Shown here: in pieces, positions 1 to 5,306 of the stretch
How the letters are laid out: each line of letters starts with the position of its first letter
Numbering within the stretch: the first letter of the stretch is position 1
The notes under the pieces: generated by a model
Database searches by the model: none
What the model was told of the DNA's origin: nothing
Seen by the model: the letters and a program-made list of their open reading frames with translations, nothing else
Source of the DNA: an uncultured Anaerolineaceae bacterium
GTDB lineage: Bacteria > Chloroflexota > Anaerolineae > Anaerolineales > Anaerolineaceae
Assembly: GCA_937920255.1 (NCBI GenBank)
Contig: CALDSL010000563.1
Span: 1-7,178, forward strand
DNA length: 7,178 bases
Direction of reading: 5' to 3'
Made by a program: the position numbers and the translations under genes

Positions 1-483
1 ACCGGCGGGACGACAACGGTGGTAAGCGGCACCGGAACCGCCAGCGGCAACCGCCTGAAGTGGATCTCGCAAACCATCGCTGATGGCACGCGCATGGCTC
101 CCAATACCACCTTCAACATGACCTGGCGCGTGCAGAACGCCGGCACCACCACCTGGAACGCCAACTACCTGCTGCGCCATTTCTCGGGCGACCGCTTCGG
201 CGCCCCGGCTGAGATCACGCTGGGGCAGGATGTGGCGCCGGGCGAGTTTGTGGATATCACCGTGCCGATGCGCGCTCCAGCCGCGTCTGGTGAGTACAAG
301 TCCGACTGGATCATGTCCAACGAGCTGCGCGCCAACTTCAACGACCCGATCTTCCTCAAGATCACCGTCGTCGGCCCGGGCACACCGGTAGCCACGCTCC
401 CGGCGCCCAGCGCCACGGCCACCCTTGAGCCAACTGCGGCCGCCACCGAGACCGTAGCCCCCTCGGCCACGGCCACGCCGTAA
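1..483 (+). CDS. C-terminal part of an exported NBR1-Ig-like domain protein (5' truncated by the window)
   Basis: The frame is open from base 1, so the visible 160 residues are the C-terminal end of a longer protein; the GTG at 19 is an internal codon, not a supported start. Visible residues about 17-125 match the NBR1-type Ig-like fold: a MTWRVQNAGTTTW strand pair (tryptophan, then Asn-x-Gly, then Thr-x-Trp), a LGQDVAPGEFVDITV strand, the APAASGEYKSDWIM segment and a closing FLKITVVG strand. In bacteria this domain is usually found outside the cytoplasm on secreted or surface proteins. The last 35 residues are a Pro/Thr/Ala/Ser-rich tail running to the stop, probably disordered. Enzyme or binding domains may lie upstream of the window, so the role of the whole protein cannot be given. 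A strong terminator follows 26 bases after the stop, making this the last gene of its transcript. Confidence 0.85.
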   Translation, partial: TGGTTTVVSGTGTASGNRLKWISQTIADGTRMAPNTTFNMTWRVQNAGTTTWNANYLLRHFSGDRFGAPAEITLGQDVAPGEFVDITVPMRAPAASGEYKSDWIMSNELRANFNDPIFLKITVVGPGTPVATLPAPSATATLEPTAAATETVAPSATATP

Positions 484-509
484 GGCCCGGCCTGCCAATT
501 GCATCAACC

Positions 510-533
510 AAAACCGGCGTTCGCGCCGGTTTT
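510..533 (+). terminator. Rho-independent terminator with UUCG tetraloop
   Basis: A perfect 10-bp stem (AAAACCGGCG at 510-519 with CGCCGGTTTT at 524-533) closes on a TTCG loop at 520-523. The A/T ends of the stem supply the U-tract in the + direction, and an A-tract lets it work on the other strand as well. It lies 26 bases after the stop of the Ig-like protein gene. Confidence 0.9.
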
Positions 534-582
534 GATCATTTGCAGCCGAGCATCATGTTTGATCATTTCAAAAACAATCCTG

Positions 583-757
583 TGTAGGGGTGAAGCATTC
601 GGTCGGGCCGATGCAATGGAAGGTGTTGTTTCTCCGGATGCTTCACCCTGGCCTCTGCCGGCGGCTGCGTGGGTCTATTCGACTGCACCCGGGTGAAGCA
701 TTCGGAGACGGTCGGTGCTTGACACGCATAGGTTCGACCGAATGCTTCACCCCTACA
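583..757. repeat. Four-copy alternating inverted repeat (REP/MITE-like element, no ORF)
   Basis: Four copies of a 15-base core, GGGTGAAGCAT(T/C)CGG, occur in alternating orientation: forward 588-602, reverse 634-648, forward 691-705, reverse 738-752. The outermost copies extend to a perfect 23-bp inverted repeat (583-605 with 735-757) beginning TGTAGGGG. The two inner copies form an 18-base inverted repeat with one mismatch (631-648 with 691-708). Neighbouring copies also pair, giving two hairpin units with loops of 31 and 32 bases. No convincing target-site duplication or coding frame is seen. Short palindromic repeats of this general kind are common in Chloroflexota genomes as far as I know; the copy number in this genome cannot be judged from one window. 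Confidence 0.85.
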
Positions 758-860
758 GTTGCGTCTCCCGGTTGGATCATAGCCCTTCGGGGGAGCTAGA
801 GAGGGTTCGGCAGCGAGCGTAATCATTCTTTGGATAGGAAAAACGTTCAAACTTCCGAAA

Positions 861-864
861 GAGG
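861..864 (+). promoter_or_regulatory. Shine-Dalgarno site deciding the start at 869
   Basis: GAGG inside AAAGAGG lies four bases before the ATG at 869. It favours this start over the in-frame TTG at 830, which has no comparable site. Confidence 0.5.
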
Positions 865-868
865 CGAT

Positions 869-1330
869 ATGGCCGCAACACAATCACTTCATCCGCTCCA
901 GTCGCTGGCGAACACGATTACCCTGCTGCTGCGCGGGCGCGTGCATTTCCCACGCGAGCGCCTGGGCCAGACGCTGGTGCTGGAAGGCGAGAAGTGGATC
1001 ATCTTCCGCCAGGTGGTCATCGACCCCGGCCCTGGTCAGCCGGCGCAGCCCGGCGCGGTGTTCCGGCCGCGCTTCCATGTGCGCGGCATGTCTGCGCGCG
1101 CCAATATGTTGTTTTCGTGGCTGCCGGTGCCATTTATCACCGGCCTGCCCGGCTTGCGCTCCAAGCTGTGGCTGTACGAACCGGCCAGCGGCGATTTCTC
1201 CGGCTGGTACGAGTGGGACAGCGTGGAAGACGCCGAGCGCTACAGCCGTTCGTTCGCCGCCGCGTTTATGACCCGCCGCTCGCTGCCTGGCTCAGTTTCG
1301 TTTCGCGTGCTGCCTGCGGGTAGAGAATAA
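869..1330 (+). CDS. Hypothetical protein, possible YdhR-like alpha-beta barrel domain
   Basis: This 153-residue soluble protein has no signal peptide or transmembrane segment. The frame could open at a TTG (830), but the ATG at 869 is chosen because GAGG at 861-864 sits four bases before it and the upstream residues look like leader sequence. The N-terminal half (residues about 20-70) is beta-rich, with a Pro/Gly-rich turn near 52-62. The C-terminal half reads GLPGLRSKLWLYEP, then GDFSGWYEWDSVEDAERYSRSF, then a strand in LPGSVSFRVL. This strand-acid/aromatic-helix-strand order resembles dimeric ferredoxin-like alpha-beta barrel proteins such as YdhR-type putative monooxygenases. That link is from memory of the pattern and weak; no catalytic residue can be named. 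The gene appears to stand alone: the upstream gene is terminated and the downstream gene has its own promoter. Confidence 0.75.
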   Translation: MAATQSLHPLQSLANTITLLLRGRVHFPRERLGQTLVLEGEKWIIFRQVVIDPGPGQPAQPGAVFRPRFHVRGMSARANMLFSWLPVPFITGLPGLRSKLWLYEPASGDFSGWYEWDSVEDAERYSRSFAAAFMTRRSLPGSVSFRVLPAGRE

Positions 1331-1342
1331 CGAAGAAAGCGA

Positions 1343-1380
1343 ACCGCGAAGGACCCCGGGACGGTGCACGCCTTCACGGT
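1343..1380. repeat. Imperfect hairpin, possible degenerate repeat or weak terminator
   Basis: ACCGCGAAGG (1343-1352) pairs with CCTTCACGGT (1371-1380) at 9 of 10 positions around an 18-base loop. No T-tract follows, so it is a poor intrinsic terminator for the gene ending at 1330. The CGAAGG-type wording resembles a decayed copy of ACGAAGG-rich intergenic repeats found in many bacteria. Confidence 0.4.
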
Positions 1381-1421
1381 GAAATCTTATTGCGTGGCCC
1401 GTTAAACGCGACCGGCTTTTA

Positions 1422-1449
1422 TTGACGATTGGGCGGGAAAACTTATAAT
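1422..1449 (+). promoter_or_regulatory. Sigma-70-type promoter, TTGACG-N16-TATAAT
   Basis: A -35 box TTGACG (1422-1427, five of six consensus bases) is 16 bases from a perfect -10 box TATAAT (1444-1449). The start of transcription should fall near 1456, giving a leader of roughly 47 bases before the ATG at 1503. It drives the small membrane protein gene. Confidence 0.8.
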
Positions 1450-1488
1450 TAACCCAGTCGATGATAAGAGAATTCCCAGATCGGTTTC

Positions 1489-1494
1489 AAGGAG
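1489..1494 (+). promoter_or_regulatory. Strong Shine-Dalgarno site deciding the start at 1503
   Basis: AAGGAG is followed by an eight-base spacer and ATG at 1503. It lies inside the frame that begins at the upstream ATG (1461), so it argues for initiation at 1503. Confidence 0.8.
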
Positions 1495-1502
1495 AGGGAT
1501 GT

Positions 1503-1970
1503 ATGTATGAAGTAGTGTTATCGCTGCACAATATTCTGCGCTGGTTGGTGTTGATCTTCGCGGTGCTGGCGCTGATCCGCATGTACTTTGGCGGGTGGGG
1601 CGGGCGCAAGGCGTTCAGCCGCGCGGACGACCGCGCCAGCCTGCTGTTTGTGACCATGCTGGACATTCAACTGCTGCTCGGCATTATCCTGTACGTGTTT
1701 CTCAGCCCGTCCACCATGGCGCTGCTCAACGGCACGGGCAGTATGTCGGCGCCGCTGACGCGCTATTTTGGCGCGGAGCACGCCGCGCTGATGTTGCTCT
1801 CGGTCATCGTGGCGCACGTGGGCCGGGCGCAGGCCAAAAAAGCCGCCGACGCGCGCGGTAAATTCCGCCGCACGGCCATCTGGTTCACCGTTGCGCTGGT
1901 GCTGCTGCTGGCCGGTATTCCCTGGCCGTTCATGCCCATCAGCCGGCCGTGGCTGCGCCTGCCGTTTTAA
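1503..1970 (+). CDS. Small four-helix integral membrane protein, function unknown
   Basis: This 155-residue protein has four predicted membrane helices, at about residues 10-27, 46-67, 92-107 and 122-142. It begins MYEVVLSLHNILRWLVL, a histidine-plus-Leu/Arg/Trp opening that I associate with small uncharacterised membrane proteins sometimes labelled cytochrome b-like. Three histidines lie in or near helices: His9, His93 (in AEHAALM) and His105 (in IVAHVGR). They could be heme or metal ligands, but this is only a possibility. A basic loop (AQAKKAADARGKFRR, about 109-123) probably faces the cytoplasm. The start at 1503 has an ideal Shine-Dalgarno site; the in-frame ATG at 1461 would add 14 polar residues and lies only a few bases after the predicted transcription start. 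The gene is monocistronic, with its own promoter and a terminator shared with the convergent gene. Confidence 0.85.
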   Translation: MYEVVLSLHNILRWLVLIFAVLALIRMYFGGWGGRKAFSRADDRASLLFVTMLDIQLLLGIILYVFLSPSTMALLNGTGSMSAPLTRYFGAEHAALMLLSVIVAHVGRAQAKKAADARGKFRRTAIWFTVALVLLLAGIPWPFMPISRPWLRLPF

Positions 1971-1992
1971 CCGCAATTGATGCTTTAAACCA

Positions 1993-2026
1993 AAAACGGG
2001 CGGTCCGTTCCGGAGCCGCCCGTTTT
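1993..2026. terminator. Bidirectional terminator between convergent genes
   Basis: AAAACGGGCGG (1993-2003) pairs perfectly with CCGCCCGTTTT (2016-2026). An inner TCCG-TTC-CGGA hairpin (2004-2014) and a single bulged G at 2015 complete the stem. T-tracts are present in both directions, so it can end the + gene stopping at 1970 and the - gene stopping at 2035. Confidence 0.9.
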
Positions 2027-2034
2027 GATTCCGG

Positions 2035-3318
2035 TCAGTTGTTTACCACAAAATTCAGCGCGTACTGCGCATCCACGTAGCCAGGGCGCTCTTCGAGTGC
2101 CTTTTGGAACATGGCGATGGCCTCGTCGCGTTTGCCCTGGCGGTAGAGCGCCCAGCCCTTCCACAGCAGTGCCTCTTCGGCATTGGCGGTAATTTGCAAG
2201 GCGTAATCGGCCAGCGTGTTCAGATCGTCGATGCGGTTGGTGTGGAAGTAGGCGATGAACGGGCCAAACTGGTAGCGCAACATACGCTGCGGCAGGCGCA
2301 ACTTGCGCGCTTCGTCGTACGCCTCGGCGGCTTCGGAATAACGCTCAAAATAAACCAGGTTGCTGCCCAGGTTGAACCAGGCGAAGCCGTTGGTGGGGTC
2401 GCTCTCGGTTTCGGCTTTGGCCGTGTCCAGCGCGCGCTGGCGGTTGGCGTCGGCATCCCAATCCTCGCCCAAAATCTCGCGAACGGTCTGTTCCTTGTCC
2501 GGCGGGTAGACGTAAATGTATACGCGGTTAAAAATCTGCCAGTCACGGTCGAGCTGGTCGTAGGACTGGCGCAGGTTGGCGCCCAGCTCCGAGTCCTGGG
2601 TGATGAAGGTCTGGGTGGCGTCATCGTAGCCGGTGAGCAGCAGGTAATGCCCCACCCAGCGGTCGTCGTTGGCCCAGAACGTCTTCTCGACCTTCAGCCC
2701 CGATTCGACCATGATGGGAATGCCGGCGGCGATGAAGCGTTTGAGGATGTCGGTCGTGCCGCCCACGCGGTAATCCGATATCAGCCAGCCGGTACGGTTG
2801 CGCGCGTAGAACATCAGCTCTTCCACATTGACGTTGCGGTCGGCGCGGATGGGCTTGATCTCATCCGAGATGGTCTTCTGATCGCCCTGCCAGCCGAAAA
2901 AGCGCAGGTACATGGCCAGGGTGGCCGGGCCGCAGTTGTTCAAATCCTCTTTTTCCCACGCCGGCGGCTCCAGCTTGACCGCCTCCGGCACGGCGGTGGG
3001 GGTCAGGGTGGGGGTAGGCGAGACTTCCGGTGTGGGTGTCGCGGTGGAAATCTGGGTGGGCGTGGCGCTGGGGCGGGGTGGGGTGGGCGTTTGCTCGCTG
3101 GCCGCGGCCTGCTCCGAGGTCGGCAGCGCGGTGGGCACCGACGCTTCCACGGGATTGATCCAGCTCTTGACGTTAATCAGGGCATACTCGACGCGCCAGG
3201 CTACCTTTTCATTCACCTGCGGGATCTGGTACAGAACGAACCCCAGAATGCACAGGCCGGCCAGGGCAAACACCGCGCCGAGCAACATGTTAAGTACGTA
3301 AGACTTTCGGTGGGACAT
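2035..3318 (-). CDS. Membrane-anchored C39-like cysteine peptidase with C-terminal TPR repeats
   Basis: This 427-residue protein has one N-terminal membrane helix (about 11-30), so the rest is probably outside the cytoplasm. A Pro/Thr/Ser-rich linker follows (about 61-112). Residues about 120-272 fit the C39-like papain-fold family: Cys129 in NNCGPATLAMYL, His224 in VGHYLLLTGYDD, and Asp242 in TQDSELG, 18 residues after the histidine, form a plausible catalytic triad. From about 293 to the end are TPR-type helices: one clear repeat at about 308-341 (FAWFNLGSNLVYFERYSEA), a degenerate middle one, and another at about 382-414 (LLWKGWALYRQGKRDEAIA). C39 enzymes cleave after double-glycine or process peptides, but no ABC exporter or leader peptide is nearby, so the substrate is unknown. 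The start at 3318 is preferred to 3429, because the longer form would read through the upstream gene's terminator. No Shine-Dalgarno site is visible; a leaderless mRNA is likely. Confidence 0.88.
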   Translation of the reverse strand: MSHRKSYVLNMLLGAVFALAGLCILGFVLYQIPQVNEKVAWRVEYALINVKSWINPVEASVPTALPTSEQAAASEQTPTPPRPSATPTQISTATPTPEVSPTPTLTPTAVPEAVKLEPPAWEKEDLNNCGPATLAMYLRFFGWQGDQKTISDEIKPIRADRNVNVEELMFYARNRTGWLISDYRVGGTTDILKRFIAAGIPIMVESGLKVEKTFWANDDRWVGHYLLLTGYDDATQTFITQDSELGANLRQSYDQLDRDWQIFNRVYIYVYPPDKEQTVREILGEDWDADANRQRALDTAKAETESDPTNGFAWFNLGSNLVYFERYSEAAEAYDEARKLRLPQRMLRYQFGPFIAYFHTNRIDDLNTLADYALQITANAEEALLWKGWALYRQGKRDEAIAMFQKALEERPGYVDAQYALNFVVNN

Positions 3319-3325
3319 AGTCGCA

Positions 3326-3334
3326 ATTTTACCA
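3326..3334 (-). promoter_or_regulatory. Extended -10 promoter, TGGTAAAAT, probable leaderless start
   Basis: On the minus strand TGG-TAAAAT matches an extended -10 box (TGn plus five of six -10 bases). Its end is seven bases before the ATG at 3318, placing transcription start at or next to the start codon. No good -35 box is seen, as is usual for extended -10 promoters. Confidence 0.6.
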
Positions 3335-3385
3335 CGCATAAAATGGAAATGCGCGCAGCGAAACGGACAAATCGGATATATGAAT

Positions 3386-3419
3386 CCAAAATAACGTGCC
3401 CGGCAATTTGCCGGGCACG
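3386..3419 (-). terminator. Intrinsic terminator of the PRC-barrel lipoprotein gene
   Basis: CGTGCCCGGCAA (3395-3406) is complementary to TTGCCGGGCACG (3408-3419), a long perfect stem. Read on the minus strand it is followed by TTATTTT. It lies 34 bases past the stop at 3453 and upstream of the next minus-strand gene, separating the two transcripts. Confidence 0.85.
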
Positions 3420-3452
3420 CAATGTTCATTATGTTCCTGATCCGCCTTCAGG

Positions 3453-4931
3453 TTACGGAAGCGCTTCGCGCGTCATGGGCACGAACAGGTTCCAGTAATC
3501 GAAGATACCCTGGTCGATGTTGCCGTCAACGATGTTGAAGGCAGGAGCATTCTGAAGCACGCTCAGGTCAACCAGCAGCACCAGCACCGGGCGGTTGAAG
3601 CGGGCATTGTTGTCACGGTTGCCGCGGTTGGCGTTGTTGTTATTGTTGTTATTGTTACCCACCGATTCGCCGCCAACCGGGGTGCCGGCGGCCGGCGTGC
3701 CGTTGGACTGGGTGGCGCTCTGCGTGGGGGCAGCCTGGGTGGCGCTGACATTCGGGTTGCCACTGGGCACGAACGAGTCATCGTAGAACAGGTTCACCGC
3801 GCCCGGGGGCAGAATGATCAGATTGCCTTCGGCATCCTGCTGGTTGCCGGCCACAAGCTGCACCACGAAGTAGCGCACCGCGCCGGTGCTCTTGAGCACC
3901 AGGGCATCACGCACTTTGGCCACCATGTTGTTGCGGGCGTCAACCACGTTGGCGCCGATCAGCTCGCTGGCCAGGGCGTTTTTATAGACATTCACGCGGT
4001 TGCCAGGCTGCAGGGTGATGACCGGGGTGCCGGCAACGTTGGTACCGCCCGGGATCACCGTGGGGGGCGGGGTCGAAGTGGCCTGGAAGGCCGCGCCGCT
4101 AAAGCCAGCGCCCGAAACCGGGGTCTCGCTGGGCACCACCTCGGTGCTTTCCGGTGTACCGGTGGCAGCCGGAGCAGTCGCCGAAGGAGCGATCGCGGTC
4201 GGGGCAATCACGGTGCTGCTGGGCAGCAGGGTGGGCACAGCCGTGCCGCTGCCGCTGGGAACATTGCAGGCGGTGGTCAGGCTGATGGGAATATTCTGCT
4301 CCCAGAAGCCCATCACGCTCGCGTCCCAGTCGCCGTCTTCAAAGTCGACGTCGCGCAGGTTGATGGTGGGAACGTTGGCCAGCAGGGCGGCGTCAAAATT
4401 GACCACCAGCTCGTCATTGGCCGCATCTTCCGGGCGATCCTGGTTGAGCGAAACCGCTTCGTACGGGATCAGCACCGATTCATTGCCGGTCTCGGCGTCC
4501 ATCACAATGTACAGGATGTGCGCCTCGCAGGTGTTGACAATATAGTCACGCACGCGGCCTAGCTCGTTACCAGCGTTGTCCACCACGCGATAACGCAGCA
4601 TTTCGGTCAACGCTTCAATCTCGCTGCCGGTGGCGGGGATGCCGGGTTCCAGCGTGGCATCCTGGGTGGGAGCCAGCGTGGCAGCCTCGGTGGGCTGTTC
4701 CGTGCTGGTCGCCAGCGGCGTGCTGGTGACTTCGGTTTCTTCGACCGTCGGAGAAGCGATCATATCATCCGTCGGGAAAAGACTGTCAGTGGGCGCAACT
4801 TCGGTTCCGCCGGTTTCCGGAATAAACGTCTCTACGCCGGGCGTAGAATCGACGTCGCCTGCGCCGGTGCAGGCTGAAAGAATGAGGATCCCGGCCACCA
4901 GGGCAGGGAGCAGTAAGCGTAAACGTTTCAT
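3453..4931 (-). CDS. Lipoprotein with two PRC-barrel-like domains
   Basis: This 492-residue protein starts with a lipoprotein signal: basic MKRLR, a hydrophobic core and lipobox LSAC with Cys21 as the lipidation site. A Ser/Thr/Pro/acidic linker (about 22-105) leads to a first PRC-barrel-like unit (about 108-217), with VVDNAGNELGRVRDYIV and VLIPYEAVSL, ending in DASVMGFWEQNIP. A second linker (about 223-310) precedes a second unit (about 318-486), with ELIGANVVDARNNMVAKVRDALVL and IILPPGAVNL, ending in IFDYWNLFVP. The second unit is interrupted at about 389-445 by a Thr/Gln/Asn-rich insertion containing eight consecutive Asn. PRC-barrels are small beta-barrels found in RNA-processing and photosynthetic reaction-centre proteins and in many exported proteins of unknown role; the function here is unknown. 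Cys135 and Cys222 could form a disulfide. GGAGG nine bases before the ATG supports the start. It has its own promoter and terminator. Confidence 0.88.
   Translation of the reverse strand: MKRLRLLLPALVAGILILSACTGAGDVDSTPGVETFIPETGGTEVAPTDSLFPTDDMIASPTVEETEVTSTPLATSTEQPTEAATLAPTQDATLEPGIPATGSEIEALTEMLRYRVVDNAGNELGRVRDYIVNTCEAHILYIVMDAETGNESVLIPYEAVSLNQDRPEDAANDELVVNFDAALLANVPTINLRDVDFEDGDWDASVMGFWEQNIPISLTTACNVPSGSGTAVPTLLPSSTVIAPTAIAPSATAPAATGTPESTEVVPSETPVSGAGFSGAAFQATSTPPPTVIPGGTNVAGTPVITLQPGNRVNVYKNALASELIGANVVDARNNMVAKVRDALVLKSTGAVRYFVVQLVAGNQQDAEGNLIILPPGAVNLFYDDSFVPSGNPNVSATQAAPTQSATQSNGTPAAGTPVGGESVGNNNNNNNNANRGNRDNNARFNRPVLVLLVDLSVLQNAPAFNIVDGNIDQGIFDYWNLFVPMTREALP
3633..3656 (-). repeat. 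Poly-Asn trinucleotide tract
   Basis: Eight consecutive Asn codons (AAC/AAT mixed) are read on the minus strand within the lipoprotein gene. This A/T-richer tract stands out in otherwise GC-rich coding sequence. It could change length by slippage without a frameshift. Confidence 0.9.
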
Positions 4932-4940
4932 GGAAATCTA

Positions 4941-4945
4941 CCTCC
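4941..4945 (-). promoter_or_regulatory. Shine-Dalgarno site of the lipoprotein gene
   Basis: On the minus strand GGAGG is followed by nine bases and ATG at 4931. It fixes the start that retains the full lipoprotein signal. Confidence 0.8.
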
Positions 4946-5013
4946 AAAAGGCAACTTGCTCTACCAATAAGATTTGGCGCGCTGGGCTTTTCCCCTTTTT
5001 CGCGACCTTACCG

Positions 5014-5042
5014 ATTATCCCAGACCCGGCAAATTGGCTCAA
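5014..5042 (-). promoter_or_regulatory. Sigma-70-type promoter of the lipoprotein gene, TTGAGC-N17-GATAAT
   Basis: On the minus strand TTGAGC (5037-5042) is 17 bases from GATAAT (5014-5019), which also carries the TGn extension. Transcription should start near 5007, giving a leader of about 75 bases. Confidence 0.65.
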
Positions 5043-5067
5043 TCCGGTGATTCCCTTGTATTTTTGC

Positions 5068-5100
5068 GGGATATCCCCGGGAAGTGGGGGATATATTCCC
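5068..5100. promoter_or_regulatory. Small palindrome upstream of the lipoprotein promoter, possible operator
   Basis: ATATCCCC (5071-5078) pairs with GGGGATAT (5087-5094), flanked by GGG (5068-5070) and CCC (5098-5100). It sits about 25 bases upstream of the -35 box of the minus-strand promoter and could be a regulator site or an mRNA-independent structural motif. There is no direct evidence for either. Confidence 0.3.
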
Positions 5101-5106
5101 GAGGGA

Positions 5107-5247
5107 GGGCTCACAACGGATTTTTAACCCGGATTACGCGGATTTGCATCTTGCAGCTGCTGTAGGGTGCGGTCGTTTTTCAGATCGCACCCTTCAAGTA
5201 CAGCAGACCAATCCGCGTAATCCGGGTTTGAAATCCGTTGTCAGCCC
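5107..5247. repeat. 141-base palindromic (MITE/REP-like) element between divergent promoters
   Basis: The outer arms, 5107-5144 and 5210-5247, are inverted repeats of 38 bases with 35 Watson-Crick matches and one further G-T pair; they contain GGATTACGCGGATT and its complement. Inside, CTGCTGTA (5157-5164) pairs with TACAGCAG (5199-5206), and GGGTGCGGTC (5165-5174) pairs with GATCGCACCC (5183-5192) with one G-T. The element therefore folds almost end to end, with an 8-base loop. It has no ORF. Elements built on AATCCGCGTAATCC wording recur in many bacterial genomes as far as I recall, which suggests a non-autonomous mobile repeat. Confidence 0.85.
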
Positions 5248-5290
5248 CACGAATTCGGACAGAACGTGCCTGATTAAAAATCCTTGATGC

Positions 5291-5299
5291 TGTTATAAT
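5291..5299 (+). promoter_or_regulatory. Extended -10 promoter, TGTTATAAT, probable leaderless start of the MiaB-type gene
   Basis: TGT-TATAAT is a perfect extended -10 box. Seven bases separate it from the ATG at 5307, so transcription should start at or one base before the start codon. No -35 box of quality and no Shine-Dalgarno site are present. Confidence 0.7.
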
Positions 5300-5306
5300 T
5301 GCGCGC

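Larger units (their letters stand above)
484..868. other. Gene-free intergenic stretch
   Basis: About 385 bases separate two genes on the + strand. They hold the terminator at 510-533, an 11-base direct repeat TTTGATCATTT (531-541 and 558-568), the four-copy repeat at 583-757, and about 110 bases before the next start in which I could not identify a convincing promoter. The short ORFs here all run through the repeat copies, as recurring GEAFG and ECFT peptides, and are not credible genes. Confidence 0.75.
4946..5306. other. Divergent intergenic region
   Basis: About 360 bases lie between the lipoprotein gene and the MiaB-type gene. They hold the leader and promoter of the lipoprotein, the small palindrome at 5068-5100, the 141-base element, and the extended -10 box before the start at 5307. 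Short ORFs crossing it follow the palindromes and show no protein-like features. Confidence 0.75.

Noticed and set aside
583..757. Possible small CRISPR array
   Set aside because: Repeat copies alternate in orientation and the gaps differ in length, unlike the direct, evenly spaced repeats of CRISPR; no cas gene is present.
731..757. tRNA-like GGTTCGACC wording
   Set aside because: It resembles a T-loop, but no acceptor, D or anticodon arm can be built around it; it is part of the inverted repeat.
772..802. Candidate promoter TTGGAT with TAGAGA before the gene at 869
   Set aside because: The -10 box is poor and the 19-base spacing unfavourable; not strong enough to annotate.
499..883. Several overlapping short ORFs on both strands
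   Set aside because: They read through the repeat copies, giving repeated GEAFG or ECFT peptides, and lack ribosome sites and protein-like composition.
3319..3429. Upstream ATG extension of the C39-like protein (start at 3429)
   Set aside because: The extra 37 residues would be encoded across the terminator stem of the upstream gene and upstream of the likely -10 box; the membrane anchor begins properly only after 3318.
2104..3498. Long open frame (464 codons) on the + strand opposite the C39-like gene
   Set aside because: It is antisense to a gene with clear domains, runs through a terminator and promoter, and its product is Gly/Val/Arg-rich with no recognisable domain. Its length is a side effect of GC-rich codon use.
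4630..5165. ORFs on the + strand covering the lipoprotein start and the divergent region
   Set aside because: They are antisense to the lipoprotein signal and linker and continue into palindromes; no start signal or domain is seen.
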